DNA of 64,000 nucleotides from Prodigiosinella aquatilis (GCA_030388725.1 CP128857.1:4030001-4094000); one strand, 5' to 3'; shown: positions 36,953 through 48,063, numbered from the stretch's first letter. A program made the numbers and translations. Notes: generated by a model not told the origin, from the letters alone.

Positions 36953-38018
36953 AACCCACTCCTATATTAAATTCCATGGAAATAAATTCGTTAAGAAAAT
37001 CTTGTCAAGACAACCACAGTGGAACTTTTGGCTTTAACATTGGAGGAGGACACCATTCACTATGGGTAGTACCCATAAAAACTCAAAGGTAGCTCATTGG
37101 CGACGTTACCAACGCAGCATTGTCCCGAAATAATTCTCACCGCTATTTTCAGCATAAAAAATTATTTCTTTTCCACAGTTCGTGACTTATAAAAAATAAC
37201 GTCACAAAACATATAAAAATAATACTGAATAGATAATCACTATTTCTTATAGAAATGCCCTCGCCACACGTCTACAGTCACCATCCATTCCGTTGTCCAT
37301 TCCCTCTATCGGCAATATGGAGGGTAGCTTTATCTTTTGATCGTTATAATCATTTAAAAAACACAAAGCAATAGGATTTAACTATTAAAAACAGCAGATC
37401 GATCGGCAGAAGGATCAAGAATCATAAGACACTGTGTTATAAAAATTATGGCAGCCATATGAGGCCTATTTGCAAGGAGTATCATTACACCTGGCATCAT
37501 ACCTCAACAAAATTTCTCCCGGTTTAACACATCCGTATCTGTATCCGACTTTTTATTGTCTGCCTTTGATAACCCATCCTCAGGCATAGTCGGTGAATGG
37601 AAATCTATTGCGTATATCCCATAACAGCCATCTGATTTTATAAGGAAAAAACAGATCAATACTTCTGATTATAATTTAGGCAGATATCGATATGAACTAT
37701 CCATTTTTAAAACGGCGTATTGTTCACAACCCAATTCAGCACACATCTAACGCTTGTCACACAATAATAATTGCCAATAAGATACCGCCCACAATTTAAC
37801 AATTATCAGCAATAGCCAAATAGAATGGATAAGATTTTTAAACCCAGGTGTTAATCCCTCGCAATTTATACAAATTTATCGTCCCCCATATTGACACTAA
37901 GTAAAACATTGACTAATACTTTATTTATTTAGTCACAGCAAATACTTAGCACACTAATCAGCCATGCAATTATCATTGGTTCCACATCTATTATTTATAA
38001 CAAGTCGGTTGACGATAA
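36953..38018. other. 1.07-kb intergenic region, no gene recognised
   Basis: AT-rich and without a credible frame on either strand. It lies between two divergently read membrane sensor genes and must hold both promoters. I saw no RNA gene, repeat family member or mobile element. Confidence 0.5.
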
Positions 38019-39617
38019 ATGAGAATAAGAAAGATTTTTCAGATAAACTTGTTATGGCTGATATTAGCTATCTCTATAGCCAGCATAGTCATCACATTAT
38101 TGAATAGCTATTTTTCAATTTATAAAGTACAGAAAAAATTACTTTCAGATCAAATATTTAATTTCAACTTGAATTACTCATTCAAGTTATCGACAACAGT
38201 CGAAAGTTTTTTCTCTACCTCTAGAGAGCAATTGACCTACAGCGCACAATTAATCGAAAAAAATTATAACGATGAAAAAAGTTTACAATCTGAAGTCGAG
38301 CGTATCCGTCAACTGAGTCATAATTTCAATTCGGTCGTGGTTGTTAACAATAGAAATTCCGTCATAGCGGCATCCCCGAAAGAATTAAATCTTGTGGGAG
38401 TAACACTTACATCAAATACAAGTCAACTTGCCCTTAAAGAAAAAAAATTCTTTATCAGCCAACCATATACCTCCACGACAGGTAACTATATCATTTTTAT
38501 ATCGGTGCCAATTAAAGATAAGCAGGGTAATCAGGTTGGATATATCGGTGGGACCATCTATCTTAACAACCGTAGAATTCTCAACGAGTTTATGAACACC
38601 CAATTTTCGAATGACACGCACAATATCTATGTAGTTGATAAAAACGGAATTATCATCTATAACCACAACAAACAGTATATTGGAAAAGCGATTACTGACG
38701 AGCAGGTCAGAAACACTATTTTCGTGCACGATAAAGGCACATTTCTTATGCCGAGCGGTCAAGGGAGGTCACCCGCGCTTGCAGGATTTGCCAGAGTAAA
38801 AAGCTCTGGTTGGACCATTATCACTTTACAATCATCTCAGTCAGTCATTGCTCCACTTAATGACGTGATGTTCAATATATTAAAAGTGGGGTCACCTGTC
38901 GTCATTCTCACATTATTGATTCTCACTATTCTTGCATTCTATATTGCCCGCCCGTTGCGCCATCTTGCCATGTCCGCCAGCAAAATGGATGAGCCTGGTG
39001 TTATCGACAAAATCAAATCCGTCCCCTCCTGGTATTTCGAAGTCGAACAATTAAAGCGCGTTATTCTGTTAGGAACGGTTTTGCTACATAAACGTATCGG
39101 ACGCCTCAGCTCCGAAGCACACACCGATCCATTGACCGGGTTATTAAACCGTCGTGGGCTGCATGATAGTATTGATATGATTTTATTAGAAAATAAAACC
39201 GTCTCCGCTATCGTTATTGATATCGATCATTTCAAGCATGTGAATGATACTTTCGGGCATAGTACAGGTGATGAAGTTATCCGGCTGTTAGCCCGACTCA
39301 TTCGCTCCAGCGCGAGGAAGATAGACCTTATGTGTCGTACCGGCGGCGAGGAATTTTTAATGTTGCTGCCGGGGACAAACATTCACATTGCAGCGCTAAT
39401 TGCCGAGCGTCTACGAAACAATGTGGAAAATCATCAATTTCCGGGATGTAAGCATATTACTATCTCTGTTGGCGTTACGACGTTCAATCCTGACAAATCC
39501 GCATTCGATATTGCCATTAAAACCGCGGACACCGCCCTATATCAAGCCAAAAAAGACGGCAGGAATAGAGTCGTCGTTCGGTATATTTCTGATGATGTCT
39601 CACCAACATATTCTTGA
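38019..39617 (+). CDS. Membrane diguanylate cyclase with dCACHE sensor
   Basis: A 532-residue protein making cyclic di-GMP. TM1 spans about residues 10-32, a double-CACHE periplasmic sensor about 35-285, TM2 about 293-312 (VVILTLLILTILAFYIARPL), then a HAMP-like linker and a GGDEF domain (from DPLTGLLNRRGL near 369). The active-site loop reads GGEEF, and DIDHFKHVNDTFGHSTGD contains the metal and substrate residues, so it should be catalytic. An inhibitory RxxD site is not evident at the usual spot. Start chosen as the first ATG of the TM helix. Confidence 0.93.
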   Translation: MRIRKIFQINLLWLILAISIASIVITLLNSYFSIYKVQKKLLSDQIFNFNLNYSFKLSTTVESFFSTSREQLTYSAQLIEKNYNDEKSLQSEVERIRQLSHNFNSVVVVNNRNSVIAASPKELNLVGVTLTSNTSQLALKEKKFFISQPYTSTTGNYIIFISVPIKDKQGNQVGYIGGTIYLNNRRILNEFMNTQFSNDTHNIYVVDKNGIIIYNHNKQYIGKAITDEQVRNTIFVHDKGTFLMPSGQGRSPALAGFARVKSSGWTIITLQSSQSVIAPLNDVMFNILKVGSPVVILTLLILTILAFYIARPLRHLAMSASKMDEPGVIDKIKSVPSWYFEVEQLKRVILLGTVLLHKRIGRLSSEAHTDPLTGLLNRRGLHDSIDMILLENKTVSAIVIDIDHFKHVNDTFGHSTGDEVIRLLARLIRSSARKIDLMCRTGGEEFLMLLPGTNIHIAALIAERLRNNVENHQFPGCKHITISVGVTTFNPDKSAFDIAIKTADTALYQAKKDGRNRVVVRYISDDVSPTYS

Positions 39618-39711
39618 TCTCACCACCGCACAGCATCTCGCATTAATACATATTGAGATCTATTTGGGTAATTTTTTAACGACCACTATCGTTTCTCGCG
39701 TCAATGCCAGG

Positions 39712-40131
39712 TTACTCACCCTGCAACGTCACCACCAGCGTACGATTACCACCGTGATTACGATGTTCACACAGGTAAATCCCTTGCCAGGTACCAATAT
39801 TTAATTGTCCATTGCGGATGGGAAGACTCAGACTATTACCCAGCAAGCTACCCTTAAGATGTGCGGGCATGTCATCGCTACCTTCATAGGTGTGACGATA
39901 ATAGGGCGCATCTTCCGGCACCAGATGATTGAAAAAACGTTCAAAATCCGCTCGCACGGTAGGGTCGGCATTTTCATTGAGAGTTAATGATGCAGAGGTA
40001 TGCTTGATAAACACATGCATCAGGCCGATATTGATTTGCCTGATTTCACCGACTTGCGCTAACACTTCATCGGTAATCAGATGAAACCCTCTGCCTTTTA
40101 GCTTGAGACGAATTTCGTGTTGTATCCACAT
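39712..40131 (-). CDS. yjbQ: YjbQ, UPF0047 family protein
   Basis: A 139-residue protein of the widespread YjbQ family, reported to have weak thiamine-phosphate synthase activity. HTSASLTLNENADPTVRADF and HLKGSLLGNSLSLPI, and the HxN/C-terminal LCEHRNHGGNRTLVVTLQGE, are family motifs with conserved His residues. It ends about 95 bp from the dgc gene (convergent) and lies just beyond uvrA in the same direction. Confidence 0.92.
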   Translation of the reverse strand: MWIQHEIRLKLKGRGFHLITDEVLAQVGEIRQINIGLMHVFIKHTSASLTLNENADPTVRADFERFFNHLVPEDAPYYRHTYEGSDDMPAHLKGSLLGNSLSLPIRNGQLNIGTWQGIYLCEHRNHGGNRTLVVTLQGE

Positions 40132-40155
40132 ATCACACCCCTGCCGACAATCAAT

Positions 40156-42989
40156 TTACGGACGTTCCAGCATCGGCTTCAGGAAACGTGCAGTATACGA
40201 TTTCTCACACTGCGCCACCGTTTCCGGCGTGCCCGCTACCAGAATTTCACCGCCGCCACTGCCGCCTTCCGGACCGAGATCGACAATCCAGTCGGCTGTT
40301 TTGATCACGTCCAGATTATGCTCGATCACTACGATGGTATTGCCCTGGTCTCGCAACTGGTGCAGTACCGCCAGCAATTGCTGGATATCGGCAAAATGCA
40401 GGCCAGTAGTAGGCTCATCCAGAATATACAGTGTTTGCCCGGTGCCACGCTTCGACAGTTCACGCGCCAGTTTGACACGTTGTGCCTCACCCCCTGAAAG
40501 CGTGGTGGCCGACTGCCCCAAACGGATATAGGACAGCCCGACATCCATCAGCGTTTGCAGCTTGCGAGCCAGTGCCGGAATGGCATCAAAGAATTCACGA
40601 GCTTCTTCAATCGTCATATCCAGCACTTCGTGAATGCTTTTGCCCTTGTATTTAATCTCCAACGTCTCGCGGTTATAGCGCTTGCCTTTACACTGATCAC
40701 ACGGCACATAAATATCGGGCAGGAAATGCATTTCCACTTTGATAACACCATCACCCTGACAAGCCTCGCAACGCCCACCCCGCACGTTAAAACTGAAACG
40801 ACCAGGGTTATATCCCCGGCTGCGGGATTCCGGCACGCCAGCAAACAGTTCACGAATCGGCGTAAAAATGCCGGTATAGGTTGCCGGGTTGGAACGTGGA
40901 GTACGACCAATCGGGCTTTGGTCAATATCAATCACCTTGTCGAAATATTCCAACCCATGAATTTCCCGATACGACGCCGGTTCGCCCAGCGTTGCACCAT
41001 TCAATTGTCGCTGCGCGATCGGGAACAGAGTATCGTTGATTAACGTAGACTTGCCTGAACCGGAAACCCCGGTAATACAGGTGAACAACCCGACCGGTAA
41101 TGTCAAAGTTACCTCTTTCAGGTTATTACCTTTGGCACCTATCAGCTTCAGCACTTTGGTGGGATCGGCCGGGACACGCGTTTCCGGCACATCGATTTTC
41201 CGCGCACCACTGAGGAACTGACCGGTAAGTGATTCCGGCACCGCCATGATCTGCTCGACCGTACCTTCCGCGATCACTTGTCCACCGTGAACACCAGCAC
41301 CGGGGCCAATATCAATGACATGATCAGCTGCACGGATCGCCTCCTCATCATGCTCGACCACAATAACGGTATTGCCCAGATTACGCAGATGAATCAAGGT
41401 ATCCAGCAGACGCTCATTATCGCGTTGATGCAGACCGATAGACGGTTCGTCCAGCACGTACATCACGCCCACCAATCCGGCGCCAATCTGGCTGGCAAGA
41501 CGGATACGCTGGGCTTCTCCCCCCCGAGAGGGTTTCTGCCGAACGAGACAGTGACAGATAGTTCAACCCGACATTCACCAGGAATTTAAGTCGGTCACCA
41601 ATCTCTTTGAGTATTTTTTCGGCGATTTGTGCCCGCTGGCCACTCAGTTTCATATTCCGAAAGAAGGTCATTGCATGACCGATGCTCATGTCGGAAATTT
41701 GTGGCAACGTGGTCTGTTCTACAAAGACATGACGCGCCTCTTCACGCAGGCGAGTACCGTGGCAGCTGGTGCAAGGACGGCTGCTGATGAATTTTGCCAG
41801 TTCCTCACGTACCGCCGTGGATTCCGTTTCCTTATAGCGACGCTCCATGTTATGCAGCACCCCCTCAAACGGATGACGACGCACGGAAGTATCGCCACGG
41901 TCATTGATATATTTAAATTCAATGGACTGCTTGCCGGAGCCGTAAAGAATGACGTTCTGAACTTCTGCATCGAGATTCTCAAACGGTACATCGACATCAA
42001 ATTTATAATGCTCCGCCAACGAGCGAAGCATCTGGAAATAGTAAAAATTACGCCGATCCCAGCCGCGTATCGCCCCCCCCCGCCAACGACAGTTCCGCAT
42101 TCTGTATTACACGTGCCGGATCGAAGAACTGTTGTACCCCCAAGCCATCACAACTCGGGCAGGCTCCGGCAGGATTATTGAAAGAGAACATACGTGGTTC
42201 CAGTTCATTCATACTGTAACCACAGACCGGACAGGCAAAATTGGCGGAAAACAGCAATTCAGATTGAGCGTCATCGTCCATATCCGCAACAATAGCGGTG
42301 CCGCCGGACAGCTCCAATGCGGTTTCAAACGATTCAGCCAGCCGCTGGGCCAGATCATCACGTACTTTGAAACGGTCCACCACTATTTCAATGGTGTGTT
42401 TTTTCTGAAGTTCCAGCTTCGGCGGGTCAGAAAGGTCACAGACTTCGCCATCAATACGGGCACGGATATAGCCTTGTGTCGCCAGATTTTCCAGGGTTTT
42501 GGTATGTTCCCCTTTACGATCTTTCACAATGGGCGCTAATAGCATCAGACGTTTGCCTTCCGGCTGTGCCAGTACGTTATCCACCATTTGGCTGACAGTC
42601 TGGGCATCCAGCGGAATATCATGTTCAGGGCAACGCGGCTCGCCCACACGGGCAAACAGTAGACGCAGATAGTCATGAATTTCGGTAATCGTCCCGACGG
42701 TGGAACGCGGGTTATGTGAAGTGGATTTCTGTTCAATAGAAATCGCGGGTGACAGCCCTTCGATATGATCGACGTCCGGTTTTTCCATCAAGGATAAAAA
42801 CTGGCGTGCATAAGCTGAAAGCGACTCCACGTAGCGGCGCTGTCCCTCGGCGTACAGGGTATCAAAAGCCAGCGATGACTTGCCTGAACCGGAAAGACCG
42901 GTCACGACGATCAGTTTATCGCGTGGAATTATCAGGTTGATATTCTTGAGATTATGGGTACGGGCACCACGAACTTCGATATTATCCAT
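40156..42989 (-). CDS. uvrA: Excinuclease ABC subunit A, with two frameshifts as sequenced
   Basis: UvrA is the DNA-damage-recognition ATPase of nucleotide excision repair. The gene reads in three frames: residues 1 to about 305 (from 42989), a middle part, and the C-terminal 439 residues. Breaks coincide with C runs of nine (42073-42081, eight expected from [10 protein letters not shown]) and seven (41519-41525, six expected from TLSGGEAQ). Walker [16 protein letters not shown], the zinc-finger cysteines [19 protein letters not shown] and second ABC signature [11 protein letters not shown] are all present. Two +1 errors in homopolymers point to sequencing error; if real, the gene is dead. 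Confidence 0.92.
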
Positions 42990-43075
42990 TCACACTCTTC
43001 CCGCGATAAACGCTGTTTCCATCTTCTCTGGACGAAAGCAAGCCAATATGAAACGGCTGATTATGGCACAAAAAA

Positions 43076-43095
43076 AACTGAATGAATATCCAGTA
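43076..43095. promoter_or_regulatory. LexA (SOS) box between uvrA and ssb
   Basis: CTG(N10)CAG at 43078-43093. On the uvrA strand it reads TACTGGATATTCATTCAGTT, differing at two positions from the E. coli uvrA box. It explains SOS induction of uvrA and lies 127 bp from the ssb start, so ssb may also respond. Confidence 0.85.
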
Positions 43096-43221
43096 TTAGA
43101 CTGCAACAAGTGCAATAAATGGAAAATTTTCGGATAACAGCTCGCGGGTACTATCTACTATAGTGGCGTGCTAGAATCTATCGTTTACACTTTAAAAGTC
43201 GATATATCAGGAGACACCAAC

Positions 43222-43758
43222 ATGGCCAGCAGAGGCGTTAATAAAGTGATACTTCTCGGGCATCTGGGACAAGACCCCGAAGTCCGTTACATGCCGAATG
43301 GTGGCGCGGTAGCCAATATTACCCTGGCCACTTCCGAAGCCTGGCGCGACAAGCAGACCGGCGAGCAGAAAGAAAAGACAGAATGGCACCGCGTAGTACT
43401 GTTTGGCAAACTGGCAGAAGTCGCGGGTGAATATCTCCGCAAAGGGTCTCAGGTTTATATTGAAGGCCAGCTTCAGACCCGCAAATGGACAGATCAAAGT
43501 GGACAGGATCGTTACACCACCGAAGTGGTGGTCAACGTTGGCGGCACCATGCAGATGATCGGTGGTCGTGCGGGCGGTGGTGCGGCGCCTGCAGGTGGCG
43601 GGAATCCACAACAAGGTGGCTGGGGACAACCACAGCAACCACCTGCCGCCAACCAGTTCAGCGGTGGCGCACAGGCAGCGTCACCACGTCCGCAAAACAC
43701 GCCAGCACCCAGCAGCAACGAACCACCGATGGATTTTGACGACGATATTCCGTTCTAG
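43222..43758 (+). CDS. ssb: Single-stranded DNA-binding protein
   Basis: A 178-residue SSB that coats single-stranded DNA in replication and repair. The OB fold covers residues 1-115 ([20 protein letters not shown]), followed by a Gly/Pro/Gln-rich linker and the acidic tip MDFDDDIPF that recruits partner proteins. The ATG at 43222 follows AGGAGACACC; an upstream in-frame ATG at 43168 adds 18 unconserved residues. Confidence 0.97.
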   Translation: MASRGVNKVILLGHLGQDPEVRYMPNGGAVANITLATSEAWRDKQTGEQKEKTEWHRVVLFGKLAEVAGEYLRKGSQVYIEGQLQTRKWTDQSGQDRYTTEVVVNVGGTMQMIGGRAGGGAAPAGGGNPQQGGWGQPQQPPAANQFSGGAQAASPRPQNTPAPSSNEPPMDFDDDIPF

Positions 43759-44372
43759 GTGCGCCACTTTTCTTTGTAAACCAATTGGTTAACTCCAGTT
43801 ATTGAGTTAACCATAGGCTGTTGGAATGCCTATTGCAAACCTGACTTATCCTTGCCCAGCAATGGGTTTGAACCTCGAAAGAGGGAGGGGAGTGTAGCAT
43901 GTCAGGAAAAGGCTGGTTGCGGGGAAATAACCTACTTTGCGCCAGCCATTGCAAATCCCATATGGCTATGCCTGATTGGTTGAATCATAGTTCATAGTGG
44001 GTTTCGGGATATCTATGGCTCACGGTTATTCAGGAGTCATACCAATATTTATAGTAATTATTTTTAGAAGATTACTATATCCAACAATATTGGCACCTGC
44101 TCGGTGAGAGTGGTAATTGAACGTAAGTGAAACTTAAGTGGGATGCACCTTGACTACAAAGAAATATGAGATTACCTAAGTTGGTTAAGTAATTAACCAC
44201 TATGGTAACGGAGACTCCGTAGTACCCAATGTAGCTCTGTAATAGAGTCACAATTAGCTAACCAATCTGAAAAATATATATAAATTGATAAGTAATTATC
44301 AATGAAATTATATTCGTAAGGGGGAAAGGAGTCAGCTGTATCTATACTAATAGAAGCGAGGTTCGATAGTCA
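43759..44372 (+). other. Non-coding stretch, probably intron RNA in its right half
   Basis: No protein is encoded. An inverted repeat GGTTAACTC / GAGTTAACC (43787-43812) after ssb may end transcription, but lacks a T-run. From about 44100 the sequence (GTGAGAGTGGTAATTGAACG at 44105 and GGGGGAAAGGAGTCAGC near 44320) looks like the 5' part of a group II intron, directly upstream of a maturase start. Confidence 0.4.
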
Positions 44373-44684
44373 GTGCTATCACAGAGAACACTCAATGCTC
44401 TAAGTAGTATAAACAAATCCAGTATACAAAGTTATAAGATCAAGAAACTGCATAAAATCGTGTGCAGTAATAAAGATCTTTGGGCACAGGCCTATGCTAA
44501 TATTTATTCTAATCAGGGAGCCATGACGAGAGGAATAAATAGCACTACGATGGATGAAATGAGCGTGGACAGAATTATTAATCTTATTCAACTAATAAAT
44601 ACAGGATTGTATAAGCCCAAACCTTGCCGGCGCACGCACATACCTAAAGATGCCCGAAAACCGAATGGAAAAAACGTCCAGTAA
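44373..44684 (+). pseudogene. N-terminal piece of a group II intron reverse transcriptase/maturase
   Basis: About 100 residues, including YANIYSNQGAMTRGIN, DEMSVDRIINLIQLIN and the end YKPKPCRRTHIPKDARKPNG. These match the start of the RT domain of group II intron proteins (pattern: yarlysNkGamTpGv, rYrwkParRvyIPK). The catalytic YADD part is missing and the frame ends at 44684. Confidence 0.65.
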
Positions 44685-44958
44685 AAGCAAAACGTCAGGC
44701 CGCGCCATACCTGCAGTGAACGCAGAAATGAGCGAGTTGGCAGAAAAAATTAATGATTTCTCCCGGTCAATGGGCTGGGATATCAGCCGAAGTGAAGTTC
44801 AGCGACTGATAGCCGGTCACGCGATCACCTTTGGCGATCAGCCCTACATTGTCCGGGCTGACGGATGCTTTTATCGGGCGCCAGTGAAAAAACCGGTTGC
44901 AAGTTCGGACTTGATGCAACGGATTACAGCACTGTGGAGATTAAGCTGCGAGTCATAG
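44665..44958 (+). CDS. Small hypothetical protein
   Basis: A 97-residue frame starting MEKTSSKSKTSGR (an alternative ATG at 44650 gives 102). It overlaps the end of the intron-protein fragment. AEKINDFSRSMGWDISRSEV looks helical and FGDQPYIVRADGCFYRAP looks like a strand pair; I recognise no family. It may be a phage or intron-insertion-site gene fragment. No clear Shine-Dalgarno. Confidence 0.4.
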   Translation: MEKTSSKSKTSGRAIPAVNAEMSELAEKINDFSRSMGWDISRSEVQRLIAGHAITFGDQPYIVRADGCFYRAPVKKPVASSDLMQRITALWRLSCES

Positions 44959-45212
44959 TTGCCTATACAGACGGAAATGAACCTGCTGTAGCACGGTATT
45001 CATAAAACCAGAACACCAACATTGGCCTTTTCCCATCGATTGTCATACTCATAAAGTGATAATTCACTACCGTTTCTATGAGGCATTTTTGTTGTGATAG
45101 CAATAGAGTCGCCACTGAATAATTGCAGGTCATAATTTAATAAAATTTATATGTTAAAAGATTGCATGGCGCGTTTTATTTTTTACATTGATATTGCGCC
45201 ATGAAATACATC

Positions 45213-47090
45213 TTAAATTTTACTTGATTTATCTATCAGTATATTATTTAAGGCATTGGCAACATTTATCCATTTGTCACTCCATTCAGTGTGATTTTTA
45301 TACTGGTGATTAGTCATTAGTTTGAAGAAAGATTTTTTGTGTTCATCTCTTATACTAAATTGCTCAAGGCTTCCTTGTGCATCGATACTATAATCATCAA
45401 ACCAAGATTTGTGATCTCCGTAACATTCATTTATCCAACTATCCGGGAATAGCCCCTCAATAGCAAAGCCTGTTCTTACAGATACATAGTCTCTATTTGC
45501 TTCAAATCTAACTTGCACTTTATTAGTAAGTTTTGAGCGCAATCTTGCCATTTCTTCCTTTCCAGTTTCATCTCCATCAGCAAGAATAGCACAGGCAACT
45601 TCATTATTTATTATTTTATAATTTGATAAAACAAAGCCAACTAAGGCGCGTATTCCTCCAAATTCTGTTATTGTTGCTCCTTTTAATTCATCCCATTTCC
45701 CATCTCCGAATCCATCATGCTTGCTTATTTCGGATAAGAACCAAGACAAATAATCTTTATCTGTTACTCCCTCTACGAAAATATTAAATCTTGAAAAATT
45801 AAAGAAATCACTAAACTTTACACCAAGATTATTTCTTATACTAGATACCGCGTCTGATATTTTCGTGTGCTTTTTAGCTATTGATATAGGACCTTTTTTC
45901 TCTATCTCTAATACTTTATTTATATCATTACTAATAAAGGAAAGAGAATGGGTTGTTATTAAAATGAAACTATTTTTTGATAAAGAAACTAAAACCTCAT
46001 GGCATGAACGACTTAATGAAGGATGTAAGTACGACTCTGGTTCTTCAATAAGCCAGATAGTCTCTATTCCTTTTTGTTTATTTTCTTGGGAAAGTAATCC
46101 AAAAGATGAGAATAATGATAAGCACTGAATCCCCATACCTTTTCTATTTAAATCACTATCAACATTATCATTTATGGACATATTGACCTTACTAAATATA
46201 TCACCAAGATTATCCATATTGGGAATATTAAATTTTATTTCATATCCATTAATACCACACGCCGTCATGTTTTCATTTATTTTACTGGAAATTTCATTCA
46301 ATCGTGTTTCAATTAAATTAATATGCGGTGATATAGTTTTGGCAATTTCATTTCTTAAATAAGGTCCGAGTAATGAAATATACATTTCATCAATACTTTT
46401 TGATGATGGAACATAAATGCAGTCGAATTTCTTGAAAATTTTATCTATAAAATTCCTTTCTTTTGAAGTATATTTCGCAGAAGTGGCTTCTTTTTTCCTT
46501 CTATACCCTTTAAATAAAGAGTAAGAGAAATTATTTTTATTTGATATGGTTAGATAAACAGTGAATTCCTTTTGTGGTTTTATCGTCCTAGAATCTTCGA
46601 GCATTTCATGTATATCTAAGTAAATATCATACATATTTTGCTTTCGTTTATTTCCCCTCTTGGGTGGCCCCTTATCTTCTTTTGGATGCATTAACACTTC
46701 ATTTTCGTCTTCGTCTTCATCTTCCTCTTCATCGCTTAGACTGCCGTAGCTAGTTTCTGGAATTACAAAACCACCAAGTTCCGTATTAGGAATCACTTCG
46801 TTTATACTCTTTGCACCAGAAGGAATAAACTCATCATCATCAAACTCAAAAGACACAGCCATTGTAGTCTGTCCACCAGATGTCCCAGAAGGAAAGTCTT
46901 TTTTGTAATCGTAAAGATTTGAATCTTTTTTTCCATTAAAGAAAATCAAAAGTGCATTTAATATATTAGTTTTACCGCTATTATTCTGTCCTACAATGGC
47001 AGTGCCATTTATATTATCTATTTTTATATCATTGTATATCGAACGATAATTTCTCACTCTGAACGATTTTATCTTCATACTATAATCCAT
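45213..47090 (-). CDS. OLD-family ATP-dependent endonuclease (AAA + TOPRIM)
   Basis: A 625-residue protein. The N-terminal ABC-type ATPase has Walker A GQNNSGKT (34-41) and the Walker B region IWLIEEPESYLHPS; the C-terminal TOPRIM nuclease has FVEGVTDKDYLSWFL and AILADGDETGKEEM. Residues 120-131 form an unbroken acidic run followed by a basic stretch, an insertion not typical of the family. OLD proteins cut DNA, and relatives act in phage defence (P2 Old, Gabija GajA, retron effectors). No GajB helicase or retron RT stands beside it, so this is a stand-alone OLD. Low GC suggests transfer. Confidence 0.88.
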   Translation of the reverse strand: MDYSMKIKSFRVRNYRSIYNDIKIDNINGTAIVGQNNSGKTNILNALLIFFNGKKDSNLYDYKKDFPSGTSGGQTTMAVSFEFDDDEFIPSGAKSINEVIPNTELGGFVIPETSYGSLSDEEEDEDEDENEVLMHPKEDKGPPKRGNKRKQNMYDIYLDIHEMLEDSRTIKPQKEFTVYLTISNKNNFSYSLFKGYRRKKEATSAKYTSKERNFIDKIFKKFDCIYVPSSKSIDEMYISLLGPYLRNEIAKTISPHINLIETRLNEISSKINENMTACGINGYEIKFNIPNMDNLGDIFSKVNMSINDNVDSDLNRKGMGIQCLSLFSSFGLLSQENKQKGIETIWLIEEPESYLHPSLSRSCHEVLVSLSKNSFILITTHSLSFISNDINKVLEIEKKGPISIAKKHTKISDAVSSIRNNLGVKFSDFFNFSRFNIFVEGVTDKDYLSWFLSEISKHDGFGDGKWDELKGATITEFGGIRALVGFVLSNYKIINNEVACAILADGDETGKEEMARLRSKLTNKVQVRFEANRDYVSVRTGFAIEGLFPDSWINECYGDHKSWFDDYSIDAQGSLEQFSIRDEHKKSFFKLMTNHQYKNHTEWSDKWINVANALNNILIDKSSKI

Positions 47091-47099
47091 CTTGTTATG

Positions 47100-47395
47100 T
47101 TTTATGTAAAAAATAATACAGTCGACCCTTAACGTATAACAATACGCTACTCAGTAAAAAAATCGAGATTCCCAAGCTTCAAGTCCAGCTAAATCGATGC
47201 AAAAAACACGCCCTTTTCCATGTGCGTCGTTTGCTGGTAAAGACTATATCGATCGGCTGCGTATCAAGCGGAACTCCGGGCGGCGAAGTACCAGGCTATG
47301 ATGCCAGCAGAACGGCTGGCGGTTATGACTAAGTTAAACAAAACAGATAACATTTTTTGACTTCATAAATTGACTTCACCCATCTAATTATTATA
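47100..47395 (+). other. Phage-derived remnant
   Basis: No intact gene. The plus strand from about 47236 reads AYQAELRAAKYQAMMPAERL, then AVMTKLNKTDNIF and a stop, the tail of an unidentified small phage-like gene. AAAACACGCCCTTTTCCATG at 47203 nearly repeats a sequence at 48205, next to the portal remnant. Confidence 0.4.
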
Positions 47396-47704
47396 ATGAC
47401 TTCAAAAAGTGACTTCATGGAACAGGCAATGCAGGAAAAAATAGCCCATCTTAGAAAGAAACAGCGGGAAACGCTGAACCAAATTTTCAAAACACCGGTA
47501 CTCTCTGGCGTTAAATGGTCGAATGTTGAGTCACTTATCACTGCGTTAGGCGGTGAGATTAAAGAAGGTAGTGGATCGAGGGTGCGATTTTTACTGAACG
47601 GGAGTATTGCCCGGTTCCATCGTCCTCATCCGTCACCGGATACTGATAAAGGCGCAGTGGTCAGCCTGCGTGAATGGCTGGAAAGTATAGGGGTAAAACC
47701 ATGA
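47396..47704 (+). CDS. hicA: HicA-family toxin
   Basis: A 102-residue protein with the HicA mRNA-interferase fold in its last 65 residues: VKWSNVESLITALGGEIKEG, SGSRVRFLL and the catalytic-histidine segment IARFHRPHPSPDTDKGAVVS. The first 35 residues are an extension over short HicA toxins; starts at 47417 or 47429 are also possible. Its stop overlaps the hicB start (ATGA). Toxin before antitoxin is the usual hicAB order. Confidence 0.86.
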   Translation: MTSKSDFMEQAMQEKIAHLRKKQRETLNQIFKTPVLSGVKWSNVESLITALGGEIKEGSGSRVRFLLNGSIARFHRPHPSPDTDKGAVVSLREWLESIGVKP

Positions 47705-48063
47705 CTAAAGCACTCAATACACCAAATACGATGGTTGTTGCCGGGCAACCGGCTATTATTAGTTACGTGCCTGAGATTGGGATGTTTCGCGGTAAGTTTA
47801 TTGGTCTATCAGGCTATTGTGATTTTGTTGCCGATAGCATTAATGGGCTGAGAAGTGAGGGGGAAATCTCACTACGTGAATATCTGGAAGATTGTCAGGA
47901 AAACAGCATAGAGCCTTACGAGCGTGAGGAAAAAGTAAAAACCTTTACCCTCCGTTATCCTGAGTCATTCGGGGAACGGCTGACCATTGCTGCTGCTGAA
48001 CACCAGGTTTCAGTGAATGCGTTTATTGTCGAAGCGCTTAATGAACGGATGAAACACGCGTAA
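47701..48063 (+). CDS. hicB: HicB-family antitoxin
   Basis: A 120-residue antitoxin. Residues 15-75 form the degraded RNase H-like HicB domain (AIISYVPEIGMFRGKFIGLS, then CDFVADSINGLRSEGEISLR). Residues 80-118 form a ribbon-helix-helix (TFTLRYPESFGERLTIAAAE, then VSVNAFIVEALNERM) that binds the operon's own promoter. It starts at 47701, overlapping hicA by four bases. Confidence 0.9.
   Translation: MTKALNTPNTMVVAGQPAIISYVPEIGMFRGKFIGLSGYCDFVADSINGLRSEGEISLREYLEDCQENSIEPYEREEKVKTFTLRYPESFGERLTIAAAEHQVSVNAFIVEALNERMKHA

Noticed and set aside
44373..44684. Retron or reverse-transcriptase defence system beside the OLD nuclease
   Set aside because: The RT piece has the group II intron N-terminal pattern, lacks the catalytic YADD region, and lies on the opposite strand from the OLD gene.
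45213..47090. Gabija GajA
   Set aside because: No GajB (UvrD-like helicase) gene adjoins it, so only the general OLD-family call is supported.
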